64,000 nucleotides of DNA from Chryseobacterium vrystaatense. Its GTDB lineage: Bacteria > Bacteroidota > Bacteroidia > Flavobacteriales > Weeksellaceae. Both the position numbers and the translations under genes were made by a program. The number at the start of each line of letters is the position of its first letter. The stretch's first letter is position 1. The notes under the pieces were generated by a model. It did no database searches. It saw only the letters and a program-made list of their open reading frames with translations, and was not told the origin of the DNA. Below, piece after piece: positions 1-9,131 of this stretch. Location: assembly GCF_000737765.1 (NCBI RefSeq), contig NZ_JPRI01000001.1, positions 434,001 to 498,000 on the forward strand, written 5' to 3'.

Positions 1-103
1 GTTGCACATCGATCACAAGCACAACAATAGACAGCAGTATCAGCATGAAACTGAATGTTCCAAGATATTTTTTAATAATATACCTGTCTATAATTTTGAT
101 CAT
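1..103 (-). CDS. LptF/LptG-family permease, N-terminal fragment
   Basis: Only the first 34 codons lie in the window; the gene continues past the left edge. The visible peptide starts MIKIIDRYIIKKYLGTF and runs straight into a hydrophobic segment (FMLILLSIVVLVIDVQ). This is the typical start of YjgP/YjgQ (LptF/LptG) permeases, inner-membrane parts of the lipopolysaccharide export ABC transporter. It begins 14 bp downstream of the tgt stop codon on the same strand, so the two are probably co-transcribed. LptF and LptG cannot be told apart from this fragment. Confidence 0.75.
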   Translation of the reverse strand, partial: MIKIIDRYIIKKYLGTFSFMLILLSIVVLVIDVQ

Positions 104-117
104 GATCTTTCTCTATT

Positions 118-1248
118 TTAAAGTCTCTGTCTAAGAACCGGCAATACAGATTTTTTCCATTCATAGAAATCACCTGCTACAATATGCTCTCTTGCCACTT
201 TTACAAGGTCTAAATAAAACGCAAGGTTATGAATAGAGGCAATTTGTTTCGCAAGATATTCTTTAGACACAAATAAATGACGCACATACGCTTTCGAATA
301 TTCACGGTCTACGAAGCTGGTTCCGAATTCATCTAAAGGCGAAAAATCCTGCTTCCATTTTTCATTCTTTAGATTCATGACTCCCTGCCAGGTAAAAAGC
401 ATTGCATTTCTTGCATTTCTGGTAGGCATTACACAATCCATCATATCAATTCCTAACCCAATAGATTCCAGAATATTCCATGGAGTTCCTACCCCCATTA
501 AATATCGTGGTTTATCTTTAGGTAAAATATCGGTTACTTCATCAGTAATTCTATACAGTTCGTCTTCCGGTTCTCCTACAGACAATCCGCCAATAGCATT
601 CCCTTCTGCACCGGCTTCAGAAATTACTTCAGCAGATATTTTTCTCAAATCGGAATATGTTGAACCCTGTACAATAGGAAAAAAACGTTGTTTATGCCCG
701 TATAATTCAGGATTTTGCTCATTCCAGTCGATACATCTTTTCAACCAGCGATGGGTCATTTCCATGGAAGCTTTTACCTGATTGTATCCGGAAGGGTAAG
801 CTACACATTCGTCAAAAGCCATGAAGATATCTGCTCCGATTTGTCTCTGGATTTCCATAGATTTTTCGGGAGTAAATAAGTGATAACTTCCATCGATATG
901 AGATTTAAATTTCACTCCTTCCTCAGACATTTTTCTGCTTCCTGAAAGTGAAAACACCTGAAAACCTCCTGAATCCGTCAGAATAGGAAGATCCCAGTTC
1001 ATGAACTGATGTAAACCTCCTGCAGCCTGCATTGTTTCCATTCCTGGACGAAGGTATAGGTGATAGGTATTGCCGAGAATGATCTGGGCTTTAATGTCTT
1101 CTTTTAATTCTCTCTGATGAACTGTTTTTACACTTGCTACAGTTCCAACAGGCATGAAGATAGGGGTTTGAATCTTCCCATGGTCTGTGGTAAGTTCTCC
1201 TGCTCTTGCTTTTCCTTCAGAGGTTTTTTCTATATTAAAAAATTTCAT
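118..1248 (-). CDS. tgt: tRNA-guanine(34) transglycosylase (queuine tRNA-ribosyltransferase)
   Basis: The enzyme exchanges guanine-34 of GU(N) anticodons for preQ1 in queuosine synthesis. The 376-residue length is normal for the family. Family motifs visible are TPIFMPVGTVASVK, ILGNTYHLYLRPG, LTDSGGFQVFSLS (with the catalytic-region Asp) and DMMDCVMPTRNARN (nucleophile-loop Asp). The zinc site of enterobacterial Tgt (CxCxxC followed by His) is not present: the equivalent stretch reads LDEFGTSFVDREYSKAYVRH, with no cysteine. I believe related Bacteroidota enzymes share this, but cannot verify it here. It is followed by an LptF/G-type permease gene on the same strand. Confidence 0.95.
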   Translation of the reverse strand: MKFFNIEKTSEGKARAGELTTDHGKIQTPIFMPVGTVASVKTVHQRELKEDIKAQIILGNTYHLYLRPGMETMQAAGGLHQFMNWDLPILTDSGGFQVFSLSGSRKMSEEGVKFKSHIDGSYHLFTPEKSMEIQRQIGADIFMAFDECVAYPSGYNQVKASMEMTHRWLKRCIDWNEQNPELYGHKQRFFPIVQGSTYSDLRKISAEVISEAGAEGNAIGGLSVGEPEDELYRITDEVTDILPKDKPRYLMGVGTPWNILESIGLGIDMMDCVMPTRNARNAMLFTWQGVMNLKNEKWKQDFSPLDEFGTSFVDREYSKAYVRHLFVSKEYLAKQIASIHNLAFYLDLVKVAREHIVAGDFYEWKKSVLPVLRQRL

Positions 1249-1320
1249 TCGTATATTCTTTTAATTCATCAGCATCAGTGTTTCCATTTTTACAGAATGG
1301 ATCACGTTCCTGTATTTCAA

Positions 1321-1689
1321 TTATCTTACTAAGAAGGGGGTGTTCTCAGTCTTTTTCAGTTTATCTTTAATGTATTTATCAGCCTTCGGATCTTTTTCCA
1401 CAACAATTTTCTGTGCGTCTTCTGCAATATCTTTCATTTTATCTTTAATGACATAATATTTAAAACTCGCTACAAAATCATCAGGTTTTACCTTATGAGT
1501 TTTGAGCACAAATCTTGTGCCTGCTTCTAAATTTTTGTTCGGATATAGAGACACGGCCTGATCAGCAACAGCAAGATCGGCGAGAATTTCAGCCATAACT
1601 GCAGGCTCGATCAGATTCTTTGGCTTATCGATATAATCACCGCATGAGAACATGCACAGTGTAATGAAAATGAAGACCAGCTTTTTCAT
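1321..1689 (-). CDS. DUF4296 domain lipoprotein
   Basis: A 122-residue protein with a lipoprotein signal (MKKLVFIFITLCMFSCGD; lipobox Cys about residue 16). The rest is charged and helical (EPAVMAEILADLAVADQAVSLY) and fits the DUF4296 family of Bacteroidota, whose function is unknown. Its start overlaps the stop of the upstream glycosyltransferase gene by 4 bp (ATGA-type), so translation is probably coupled. It is most likely anchored in the periplasm or outer membrane. Confidence 0.8.
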   Translation of the reverse strand: MKKLVFIFITLCMFSCGDYIDKPKNLIEPAVMAEILADLAVADQAVSLYPNKNLEAGTRFVLKTHKVKPDDFVASFKYYVIKDKMKDIAEDAQKIVVEKDPKADKYIKDKLKKTENTPFLVR

Positions 1690-2402
1690 AATCTATTGAT
1701 TAATGATTTCCATTTTAAATTTAAAACTCCAAAAACAGCTTCATGAATAATTCCTCCATTCATTTTACTTTCTCCTAAAATTCTGTTTGTAAATATAATG
1801 GGAACTTCTACAATTCTGAATCCTTTCCGGGAAGCACGAAACTTCATTTCGATCTGAAAACCGTATCCTTTCAGCTTCACATTATTCAATCCGATCTCTT
1901 CAAGAACTTTCCTTGAAAAACAAACAAATCCTGCTGTGGTGTCATGAATCGGAAGACCTAAAATAAATCTCACATATTTGGATGCAAAATAAGAAAGAAG
2001 TACTCTTCCCATTGGCCAATTTACGACATTTACTCCTTTGGAATAACGCGATCCAATAGCCATATCTGCATTCCTGCAAGCTTCAAAAAGTTTGGGCAGA
2101 TCATTCGGATTATGTGAAAAATCGGCATCCATTTCAAAAATGTAGTCATATTTGTTTTCGATAGCCCATTTAAATCCGTGAATATATGCCTTTCCCAAAC
2201 CGTCTTTTACATGTCTTACCGACATATGAAGATGATGAGGAAATCTTTTCTGGAGCTCCCTAACGATCTCTGCGGTTCCGTCCGGAGAAGAATCATCCAC
2301 CACTAAAATATGAAAGTCATCCTCCAATGCAAAAACCGCGGAAATAATATTTTCAATATTTTCCTTTTCGTTGTATGTAGGGATGATGACGAGTTTTTTC
2401 AT
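1686..2402 (-). CDS. Polyprenol-phosphate mannosyltransferase-like GT2 glycosyltransferase
   Basis: A GT-A fold family 2 transferase of 238 residues. It opens with VIIPTYNEKENI, has the LVVDDSSPDGTAEI nucleotide-binding segment, the metal-binding FEMDADFSHNP (DxD) and the IGSRYSKGVNVVNWP segment typical of dolichyl/polyprenyl-phosphate mannose synthases. There is no C-terminal membrane domain, so it resembles the soluble Dpm1 type. I chose the start at MKKLVIIPTYNE because the 15 residues upstream are not family-like. It forms an overlapping pair with the DUF4296 lipoprotein gene. Likely role: GDP-sugar dependent loading of a lipid carrier on the inner face of the membrane. Confidence 0.88.
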   Translation of the reverse strand: MKKLVIIPTYNEKENIENIISAVFALEDDFHILVVDDSSPDGTAEIVRELQKRFPHHLHMSVRHVKDGLGKAYIHGFKWAIENKYDYIFEMDADFSHNPNDLPKLFEACRNADMAIGSRYSKGVNVVNWPMGRVLLSYFASKYVRFILGLPIHDTTAGFVCFSRKVLEEIGLNNVKLKGYGFQIEMKFRASRKGFRIVEVPIIFTNRILGESKMNGGIIHEAVFGVLNLKWKSLINRL

Positions 2403-2456
2403 TTCAGTTTGCAAAGATAGTTTATTTAACCTTTTTATTTTATACAAAATAATCTA

Positions 2457-2464
2457 TAATTTTG
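2457..2464 (+). promoter_or_regulatory. Candidate -7 promoter box (TAnnTTTG) for DUF4271-hemD
   Basis: TAATTTTG matches the Bacteroidota -7 consensus and lies 14 bp before the proposed TTG start, so the 5' leader would be very short. No clear -33 TTG was found at the usual spacing. Confidence 0.4.
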
Positions 2465-2478
2465 CAAAAAACATTCCT

Positions 2479-3147
2479 TTGCCGTTATCACAAAACTTTA
2501 TCAACCACGTAAGAATACCTGAGAACAATGACTGGGTAATTTTTATATTGACAGGCTGCATATTCTTATATGTATTCATGATGAATATAATAGAAAGAGA
2601 TGCAAGTCTGAAAGACTTTCTTCTTCAGAAGTATTTTGACGCGAGCAATAATCTGCCAAGCTGGATGATTACATCCTGCGTAACTGCTCTTACCCTTTCG
2701 GTACTGCTTTCACAATACATTCCAATCGTTCCTAAATATATTGCCGACCTACAGCTTATGGGTTATCAGCTTAATAAATTTGGATATACACTTTTGGCGG
2801 TGATATTTTTTTATGTCACAAAATCAGCCTTGGGCTTTTTATTTTACCAGAGTATAGGTGATGGAAAAAAGTGGACTATTTTCTACTTCACCTCCACAAA
2901 ATTTTACTTCATCCTTTCATTTTTACTAATAATTCTCTGTGTAACCCACTACTATTTCCCTGTTGACAGAAATAAAATGTTTTTATACTACATCAGTTTC
3001 TTCGTATTTGTCGCAGTTTTCAAGATTTTCTTCTATTTGTTTCACAAAAACAACATACTTCCCGAAAAATGGTATTATAAATTTTTGTATATTTGCACCC
3101 TCCAAATCGCACCTTTATTGCTGCTTTGGAAGTTGTTATTTTTTTAA
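2479..3147 (+). CDS. DUF4271 membrane protein
   Basis: A 222-residue integral membrane protein with about six hydrophobic segments (for example DWVIFILTGCIFLYVFMM, TALTLSVLLSQYIPIV, FYFILSFLLIILCVTHYYF). It matches the DUF4271 family, which in Bacteroidota usually sits next to or just before hemD. The start is uncertain: I prefer the TTG giving (M)PLSQNFINHVRIPENNDW, since residues further upstream look unlike the family and overlap a promoter-like box. The gene ends 9 bp before hemD, indicating one operon. Function unknown. Confidence 0.8.
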   Translation: MPLSQNFINHVRIPENNDWVIFILTGCIFLYVFMMNIIERDASLKDFLLQKYFDASNNLPSWMITSCVTALTLSVLLSQYIPIVPKYIADLQLMGYQLNKFGYTLLAVIFFYVTKSALGFLFYQSIGDGKKWTIFYFTSTKFYFILSFLLIILCVTHYYFPVDRNKMFLYYISFFVFVAVFKIFFYLFHKNNILPEKWYYKFLYICTLQIAPLLLLWKLLFF

Positions 3148-3156
3148 TAAAAGTCA

Positions 3157-3900
3157 ATGATGAGAATAAAGTCTATATTGGTTTCTCAACCAGCGCCTAG
3201 TGAGTCTTCTCCATATCTGGATATAGCAAAGAAGGAAAAAATAAAGATTGATTTCCGTCCTTTCATCCACGTCGAAGGAGTTGACAACAAAGAACTCAGA
3301 ACACAGAAGATAGATCTGACGCAATTTACCGGGATTATTTTCACGAGTAAAAATGCGATAGATCATTACTTCAGACTTGCGGAAGAGCTGCGTTTTGCTG
3401 TTCCGGATACGATGAGATACATCTGTCAGTCTGAAGCAATTGCCAATTATCTTCAGAAACATATTGTTTATAGAAAAAGAAAGATCAGCTTTGGGGAGAA
3501 AAACTTCTCAGACCTTCTGCCTCTATTCAAAAAATTCCCTACTGAAAAGTATCTTTTACCATCTTCAGATGTTTTGAGCCCGGATATTGTAAAAACAATG
3601 GATACAGCCAATGTGGACTGGACAAGAGCAATCATGTACAGAACGGTATGCAGTGATCTGACGGATATCAAAGCTAAAGATTATGATATGCTGATTTTCT
3701 TCAGCCCGCAAGGGATCAAATCTCTGCAGCAGAATTTCCCGGATTTCAAACAGGATGAAACAAAGATCGGTGTTTTTGGAAACACAACTTTAGCAGCTGC
3801 CGAAGAAGCAGGCTTAAAGGTAGATCTTATGGCTCCTACAAAGGAAACTCCATCCATGACTATGGCACTAGAAAAGTATATTAAAGCACTTCATAAATAG
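3157..3900 (+). CDS. hemD: Uroporphyrinogen-III synthase
   Basis: HemD cyclises hydroxymethylbilane to uroporphyrinogen III in haem/corrin synthesis. The 247-residue protein has the two-lobe pattern of the family: LVSQPAPSESSPYLDIA at the N-terminus, GIIFTSKNAIDHYF in lobe 1 and DMLIFFSPQGIKSL in lobe 2, ending with the T-K-E-T-PS segment. Sequence conservation in HemD is low, so the call rests on these motifs plus the preceding DUF4271 gene. Translation could start at either of two adjacent ATG codons (MMRIKS). A clear terminator follows. Confidence 0.88.
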   Translation: MMRIKSILVSQPAPSESSPYLDIAKKEKIKIDFRPFIHVEGVDNKELRTQKIDLTQFTGIIFTSKNAIDHYFRLAEELRFAVPDTMRYICQSEAIANYLQKHIVYRKRKISFGEKNFSDLLPLFKKFPTEKYLLPSSDVLSPDIVKTMDTANVDWTRAIMYRTVCSDLTDIKAKDYDMLIFFSPQGIKSLQQNFPDFKQDETKIGVFGNTTLAAAEEAGLKVDLMAPTKETPSMTMALEKYIKALHK

Positions 3901-3924
3901 TCTTTAATACTTAATATAAAATCG

Positions 3925-3960
3925 GCCGTCTTTTCAATACAGGAAAGATGGCTTTTTTTT
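3925..3960 (+). terminator. Rho-independent terminator after hemD
   Basis: A 9-bp stem (GCCGTCTTT with AAAGATGGC, one G-T pair) is followed by eight T residues. Confidence 0.85.
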
Positions 3961-4077
3961 AACTAAATTTGAACAAGAATTAATATTGAATGAAATGTTC
4001 TTATATTATTATGCTCAAAAAGTGAGAAAATGTATAGAAACATTCCATCCGGCCCAATAAAAACTTAAAATATTCGG

Positions 4078-6123
4078 ATGAAAGCTCCACAGGCAAAAAA
4101 AATAGAAAAAATACTAGAAATACACGGCGACAGAAGAACTGATAATTACTTCTGGCTTAACGAAAGGGAAAATCCTGAAGTCATTAAATATCTGGAAGAA
4201 GAAAATGCTTACGAAGAGCAGATGATGAAAGATACGGAAGCTTTTCAGGAAGAACTTTTCGAAGAGATGAAAGCCCGTTACAAAAAAGACGATGAGTCTC
4301 TCCCCTATTTCTTCAACGGTTACTGGTACATTGTACGCTATGAGGAAGGAAAAGAATATGCTATATTCTGCAGAAAGCATAAAAGCCTGAACAATGAAGA
4401 GGAAATTATTGTCGATGTGAACATTTTAGCAGAAGGCGAAACCTATTTTGAAGTAGGTAGTGTCGCTGTTTCTCCCAACAATGAACTGGTTTCTTTTTCG
4501 TCTGACAATGTCAGCCGAAGAATTTACACCATCAATTTCAAAAATCTTGTTACCGGAGAAATTTTCTCAGACCAGATTCTGAACACAACAGGAAAAGCTG
4601 TTTGGGCGAATGATAATGAGCATGTTTTCTATATCAGAAAAGATGAAAGTCTACGAGCTTTCCAGGTATACAGACATAAACTGGGTACGGATTCATCAGA
4701 AGACATTCTGATCTTTCATGAAGAAGATGATACTTTTGACGTGAATGTTTTCAAAACAAAGTCGATGGAGTATATTTTCATTGCCAGTTCAAGTACCATT
4801 TCTGATGAGCACAGATTTATTCCATCCAATAATGTTTTTGCAGAATGGAAAATTATCCAGCCAAGAATAGATGATCTGGAATATTCTGTAGAGCATTATG
4901 AAGATGAGTTTTACATCATTACCAATGCAGATGATGCGTTCAATTTCAAGATCGTAAAAACTAAAATTGATAATTGCGGAATGGAAAACTGGAAAGATGT
5001 TATTCCACACCGTGCTGAAGTTTTACTGGAAGGTTTTGAAATTTTCAGAGATTATCTTGTTCTTGAAGAAAGAGAAGAAGGGCTTCTGCAGATCAAAATT
5101 ATTGATGAAAAAACTCAGGAATCCTATTATCTCCCTTTTTCTGACCCTACATATACCACGTATATCGGAATCAACATGGAGTTTGACACTGAGGTTCTTC
5201 GCTATGGCTATACTTCACTGACTCAGCCAAGCTCTACCTATGAATATAATATGAAGGACAAAACCACTGAGCTTCTGAAACAACAGGAAGTACTTGGCGG
5301 AACATTCTTTCCTGAAAATTATATCTCAGAAAGAATTTGGGCAGAATCCAGAGATGGAGAAACAAGAATCCCAATCTCACTGGTATACCACAAAGACACT
5401 CAAAAATCTGCTGATACCCCATTACTTTTATACGGTTACGGCAGTTACGGACATACGGTAGATGCAAGTTTCTCGAATGTAAGGCTTTCTATTCTGGACA
5501 GAGGATTTATTTATGCTATTGCCCACATCCGTGGAGGGGAATATCTGGGTAGAGAATGGTATGAAGACGGAAAAATGCTGTTCAAGAAAAATACATTCTT
5601 TGATTTCATTGATGCTGGAAAGCATTTAATTAAAGAAAATTACACATCATCCAATCATCTGTATGCCATGGGCGGAAGCGCCGGTGGACTTCTTGTAGGT
5701 GCTGTAATTAATTATGAACCTAAGCTTTTTCATGGAATTGTAGCGCAGGTTCCATTCGTAGATGTAGTTACAACCATGCTGGATGAAACAATTCCACTAA
5801 CGACCGGGGAATATGATGAATGGGGTAATCCTAATGACAAGGAGTATTATGACTACATGAAGGAGTATTCGCCATATGATAATGTTGAAGCAAAAGATTA
5901 TCCTCACATGCTGATCACCACAGGTCTCCACGATTCTCAGGTGCAGTATTGGGAGCCTGCAAAATGGACTGCAAGATTAAGAGAACTGAAAACAGATGAC
6001 AATCTTTTATTATTCAAAACTGATATGAGTTCAGGTCACGGCGGGGCCAGCGGAAGATTTGAATCCCTGAAAGAAGATGCATTGGAATATGCATTTTTAT
6101 TGAAAATCAATGGTAATCTCTAA
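4078..6123 (+). CDS. ptrB: Oligopeptidase B (S9A prolyl-oligopeptidase family)
   Basis: A cytoplasmic serine peptidase that cuts short peptides after basic residues. The 681-residue length fits oligopeptidase B: an N-terminal seven-bladed beta-propeller (about residues 70-400) followed by an alpha/beta hydrolase domain. The catalytic triad is visible as Ser534 in GGSAGG, Asp619 in TGLHDSQVQYWEP and His654 in SSGHGGASGRF. The N-terminus (RTDNYFWLNERENPEVIKYL) is typical, and no signal peptide is seen. It stands alone between the hemD terminator and a small hypothetical gene. Confidence 0.95.
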   Translation: MKAPQAKKIEKILEIHGDRRTDNYFWLNERENPEVIKYLEEENAYEEQMMKDTEAFQEELFEEMKARYKKDDESLPYFFNGYWYIVRYEEGKEYAIFCRKHKSLNNEEEIIVDVNILAEGETYFEVGSVAVSPNNELVSFSSDNVSRRIYTINFKNLVTGEIFSDQILNTTGKAVWANDNEHVFYIRKDESLRAFQVYRHKLGTDSSEDILIFHEEDDTFDVNVFKTKSMEYIFIASSSTISDEHRFIPSNNVFAEWKIIQPRIDDLEYSVEHYEDEFYIITNADDAFNFKIVKTKIDNCGMENWKDVIPHRAEVLLEGFEIFRDYLVLEEREEGLLQIKIIDEKTQESYYLPFSDPTYTTYIGINMEFDTEVLRYGYTSLTQPSSTYEYNMKDKTTELLKQQEVLGGTFFPENYISERIWAESRDGETRIPISLVYHKDTQKSADTPLLLYGYGSYGHTVDASFSNVRLSILDRGFIYAIAHIRGGEYLGREWYEDGKMLFKKNTFFDFIDAGKHLIKENYTSSNHLYAMGGSAGGLLVGAVINYEPKLFHGIVAQVPFVDVVTTMLDETIPLTTGEYDEWGNPNDKEYYDYMKEYSPYDNVEAKDYPHMLITTGLHDSQVQYWEPAKWTARLRELKTDDNLLLFKTDMSSGHGGASGRFESLKEDALEYAFLLKINGNL

Positions 6124-6246
6124 ACACATAAAGAGATCTTACCGGAGACAAAAATTGGAGTGGAAGAAGTTTTAAAAGCAACTTCTTCCTAAAGGAAAAT
6201 GATAAAAGATTGGTTTTATCATTGATCACTTATTATTAATAAAATT

Positions 6247-6588
6247 ATGATTAACGAAGGAGATTATTGGAAAAAGATAGAACAGTTTTTTGAAGAGAAT
6301 TTCGAAACTGAAAAAAATCCACCGATTGAAACACTTTTATTTCTGATCGGATTGCAGGAGCTTGGAAGCGGCCAGCAAAAGTATACAAAAGAAGACAAGG
6401 TCAATTTAATTCATATCGCGGTCTGCAGACTGCTGGAACCATTTGGGTACTATAAATTTACGCACTACGAAGACGGATGGCCACAATATGACAAACTGGA
6501 AGAACTTCCGGAATTAAGACCTAATGAACAGTCTCTTCTGATGAAAAAAGCGATTATACAGTATTTTCAGGAGGAAGAACTGATTTGA
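6247..6588 (+). CDS. Conserved hypothetical protein, 113 aa
   Basis: I recognise it only as a protein type seen in flavobacteria, with no known function. It is acidic, cytoplasmic and probably helical (EGDYWKKIEQFFEENFETEKN; LLFLIGLQELGSGQQKYTKEDKVNLIHIAVCRLLEPFGYY). It lies 123 bp after oligopeptidase B on the same strand and could share its transcript. A nested inverted repeat with a terminator follows it. Confidence 0.75.
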   Translation: MINEGDYWKKIEQFFEENFETEKNPPIETLLFLIGLQELGSGQQKYTKEDKVNLIHIAVCRLLEPFGYYKFTHYEDGWPQYDKLEELPELRPNEQSLLMKKAIIQYFQEEELI

Positions 6589-6600
6589 AGTACACAAATC

Positions 6601-6747
6601 ATTTGAAAATGGGCTCATTTGAAAATTAAATTCCAAATGCTCTTTCAGACTATACAATTTAACAGAGACGGGCTTTAGCCCGTCTTTTTATTTAAAAAAT
6701 TTCAAAGCTTAATTTAGACGCCTATTTAAATGAGCCCATTTTCAAAT
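6601..6747. repeat. Inverted repeat element enclosing a terminator hairpin
   Basis: Perfect 20-bp arms (ATTTGAAAATGGGCTCATTT at the left; its reverse complement at 6728-6747) enclose about 107 bp, which contain a second strong hairpin at 6667-6684. There is no coding content. It may be a small non-autonomous repeat or a compound bidirectional terminator between convergent genes. Confidence 0.6.
6667..6689 (+). terminator. Rho-independent terminator
   Basis: A perfect 7-bp GC-rich stem (GACGGGC, loop TTTA, GCCCGTC) followed by five T residues. It would end transcripts from the 113-aa gene or oligopeptidase B. Confidence 0.85.
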
Positions 6748-6762
6748 TAATAATTCTTTAGA

Positions 6763-7248
6763 TTATTTTAGAATTTCCTCAAGTTGCGTCAATCCAGTCT
6801 TGAACCCTTCTTCAAAACCCATTTCCAGCAATTGGTTAATGGTTTCCGGAGATGGAAAATGAATATTGACAGTCACTTTTGTTCCTTCTTCTACTCCTGT
6901 AAATCCGAACAGCCATTTTGCCTGACCAAAATCCGCATTGATGTTTCCTTTTTCGTCACAGAAAGAATCTACCCCATCAAAGCTTCTATGCTCAGTGATT
7001 TCACCGTACTGTACCTGTGCATAAGATTTTTCACCATCCGGGCCAACCATTGCGTAGTGCCAGATTCCGTCATTTTTAAAATCCTGACTTACCGTTTCAC
7101 ATTTCCAGGGTTTAGGAGCCCACCATTGATCCAATAATTTGGATTCAGTAAAATAATCCCACACTTTTGAAACGTCCGTATCATAGATTTTCATGACATA
7201 CACGGTGTGCGAATCAAAATCTTTGTTGAAAATGATATTAGATTCCAT
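6763..7248 (-). CDS. SRPBCC/AHSA1-like protein
   Basis: A 161-residue START/SRPBCC-fold protein of the Aha1 C-terminal-like group (PF08327). Seen: the entry segment TVYVMKIYDTDVSKVWDYFTESKLLDQWWAPKPW, a central FGFTGVEEGTKVTVNIHF strand pair and the closing helix EGFKTGLTQLEEIL. The start at MESNIIFNKDFDSH is preferred over an upstream ATG that adds an unconserved MLKIII. These proteins bind small hydrophobic ligands, but the ligand cannot be read from sequence. The gene is a single transcription unit. Confidence 0.85.
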   Translation of the reverse strand: MESNIIFNKDFDSHTVYVMKIYDTDVSKVWDYFTESKLLDQWWAPKPWKCETVSQDFKNDGIWHYAMVGPDGEKSYAQVQYGEITEHRSFDGVDSFCDEKGNINADFGQAKWLFGFTGVEEGTKVTVNIHFPSPETINQLLEMGFEEGFKTGLTQLEEILK

Positions 7249-7449
7249 AATAATTATTTTTAACAAAGCTAGCTAATTAATCAGTTTGCAGGACTTTCCA
7301 TAGGACAAGTAATTTATAATTCATAAATAATTGTTAAAAAACGTCCTTTTAAGATAAATTAAACAATTTTTTGGCTCGTTTTTTGTTTATCAAGTCTTAA
7401 AATAATTAATTTTAACATTCATTTTTCGCAATACATTTAAAATCAAATA

Positions 7450-8997
7450 ATGAATAATAAATTCATACCAATAATTTCGGTGTTTATGACGATCTCACTG
7501 ATTGTCTTTGTTACGCTCCAATTTTATTGGCTGAAGGGTTATTATGGTGCTCTGGAGCAGGAATTTTCGAATAAAGTATATTCTGCTTTAGAAAATACTG
7601 CAAAAAATATTGAAGAAATTGAGGCTGATAAATACCTGAATCAGAACTACAATAATTTAAAAAACAATGTTCTTGCCAGTAAAGACCAGCCCTCTTTAAC
7701 GACAATTCAGCAGGTGGAAGATTCCGGTACACAGCGCCAGATCATCTATTCTAAAAATATCATCTCAAAAACACAACTTCCGATTTCTCAGAAAGGGGAT
7801 ACCATTAAGCTGACCACTCTATATACTGACAATGCTGCCTACAAAGTAAAGAAGGATACCACGAACCGTGAACTTCTTACAGCAGAATTGAACACTGATA
7901 TTGAAAATGGAGATTATGCTGTAAAAGAATTTGTAAAAGTTGTTGCAACCAATCTTCCCATTAACAAAAGGGTAAATCCTACTGTTCTTGATTCTGTCAT
8001 CGCAAAAGAACTTAAAATAAAAGGGATCACCGCCAAGTTTGGATATGGGGTCATTGATAAAAACAACAAACTCACAAGTGTTGTCAATAAAGCATTTAAA
8101 GAGAAAAAAGATACCAATACCTATAGCTATCCTCTTTTTACAGATATAAAACACCGGACTTTATACAGTCTGGCTTTGGTATTTCCTAAAAAGGAATATT
8201 CTCTGGCGATGAACAACTGGCCTATGCTTTTGGGAACTTTCCTGTCATTATTAACCATTCTTGGAATTTATATCATTTCCATCAATTATATGATGAGGCA
8301 GAAAAAACTGGCTGAAGTGAAGACAGACTTTATCAATAATATGTCTCACGAATTTAAAACGCCACTAGCCACTATTTCAGTAGCTACCGATTCTCTGGCC
8401 AATGATAAAATTGCTACAAACCCTGAGAAAGTAAAATACTACTCGGAGCTGATCAAGCAGGAAAACCTCAGAATGAAAAAACAGGTCGAAAACGTTCTGA
8501 ATATGTCTAAGCTTGAAAGAAATGAGGTCGAACTATTTTTACGTGAAACCAATGTTCGCGAGCTGATTAAAAGAACCACCGAATCTTTTAACCTTATTGT
8601 AAAACAGAGAAACGGCTCATTGACCCAGGAATTCAATGCAACGAATTACACCTTTAAAATAGACGAATTCCATATCTCAAATATGCTGGTGAATTTACTG
8701 GACAATGCCAATAAATACTCCCCTGAGGCTCCGGAGATCCATGTAAAAACCAGAAATGAAGGAAACTGGTATGTGATCGAAATTTCTGATAAAGGAATGG
8801 GAATGGAAACGGAAAATAAGACAAAGATTTTCGAAAAATTCTTTAGGGAAGAAACAGGAAATATTCACAATGTAAAAGGACAGGGACTTGGACTTTCTTA
8901 TGTAAAGAAAATCGCAGAACTGCACAAAGGACAGATCATCGTAGACTCCCATAAAGATAAAGGAAGCACGTTTACCATAAAACTGCCGATGAGCTAG
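7450..8997 (+). CDS. Sensor histidine kinase, OmpR-partner type
   Basis: A 515-residue membrane sensor kinase. TM1 is near residues 7-26 and TM2 near 258-282 (LLGTFLSLLTILGIYIISINY), enclosing a periplasmic domain of about 230 residues. The HisKA domain follows TM2 directly with no evident HAMP domain; the phosphoacceptor is His300 in NNMSHEFKTPLATIS. The HATPase domain shows the N box (NLLDNANKYSP), DKGMGM and GQGLGLSYVKK. The partner response regulator lies 134 bp downstream. The pair resembles the RprX/RprY-type systems of Bacteroidota. The signal is unknown. Confidence 0.93.
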   Translation: MNNKFIPIISVFMTISLIVFVTLQFYWLKGYYGALEQEFSNKVYSALENTAKNIEEIEADKYLNQNYNNLKNNVLASKDQPSLTTIQQVEDSGTQRQIIYSKNIISKTQLPISQKGDTIKLTTLYTDNAAYKVKKDTTNRELLTAELNTDIENGDYAVKEFVKVVATNLPINKRVNPTVLDSVIAKELKIKGITAKFGYGVIDKNNKLTSVVNKAFKEKKDTNTYSYPLFTDIKHRTLYSLALVFPKKEYSLAMNNWPMLLGTFLSLLTILGIYIISINYMMRQKKLAEVKTDFINNMSHEFKTPLATISVATDSLANDKIATNPEKVKYYSELIKQENLRMKKQVENVLNMSKLERNEVELFLRETNVRELIKRTTESFNLIVKQRNGSLTQEFNATNYTFKIDEFHISNMLVNLLDNANKYSPEAPEIHVKTRNEGNWYVIEISDKGMGMETENKTKIFEKFFREETGNIHNVKGQGLGLSYVKKIAELHKGQIIVDSHKDKGSTFTIKLPMS

Positions 8998-9131
8998 AGC
9001 AACAAATGACAGATGATGAAATTACAGATAAGAGTCATTTATAAAAAATAGAACCAAATAACAAAATATAGAAGATAGAGTGAGAACGTTCATTCTTAAT
9101 TTTTAATTATTAATTTATAATTATTAAAATC

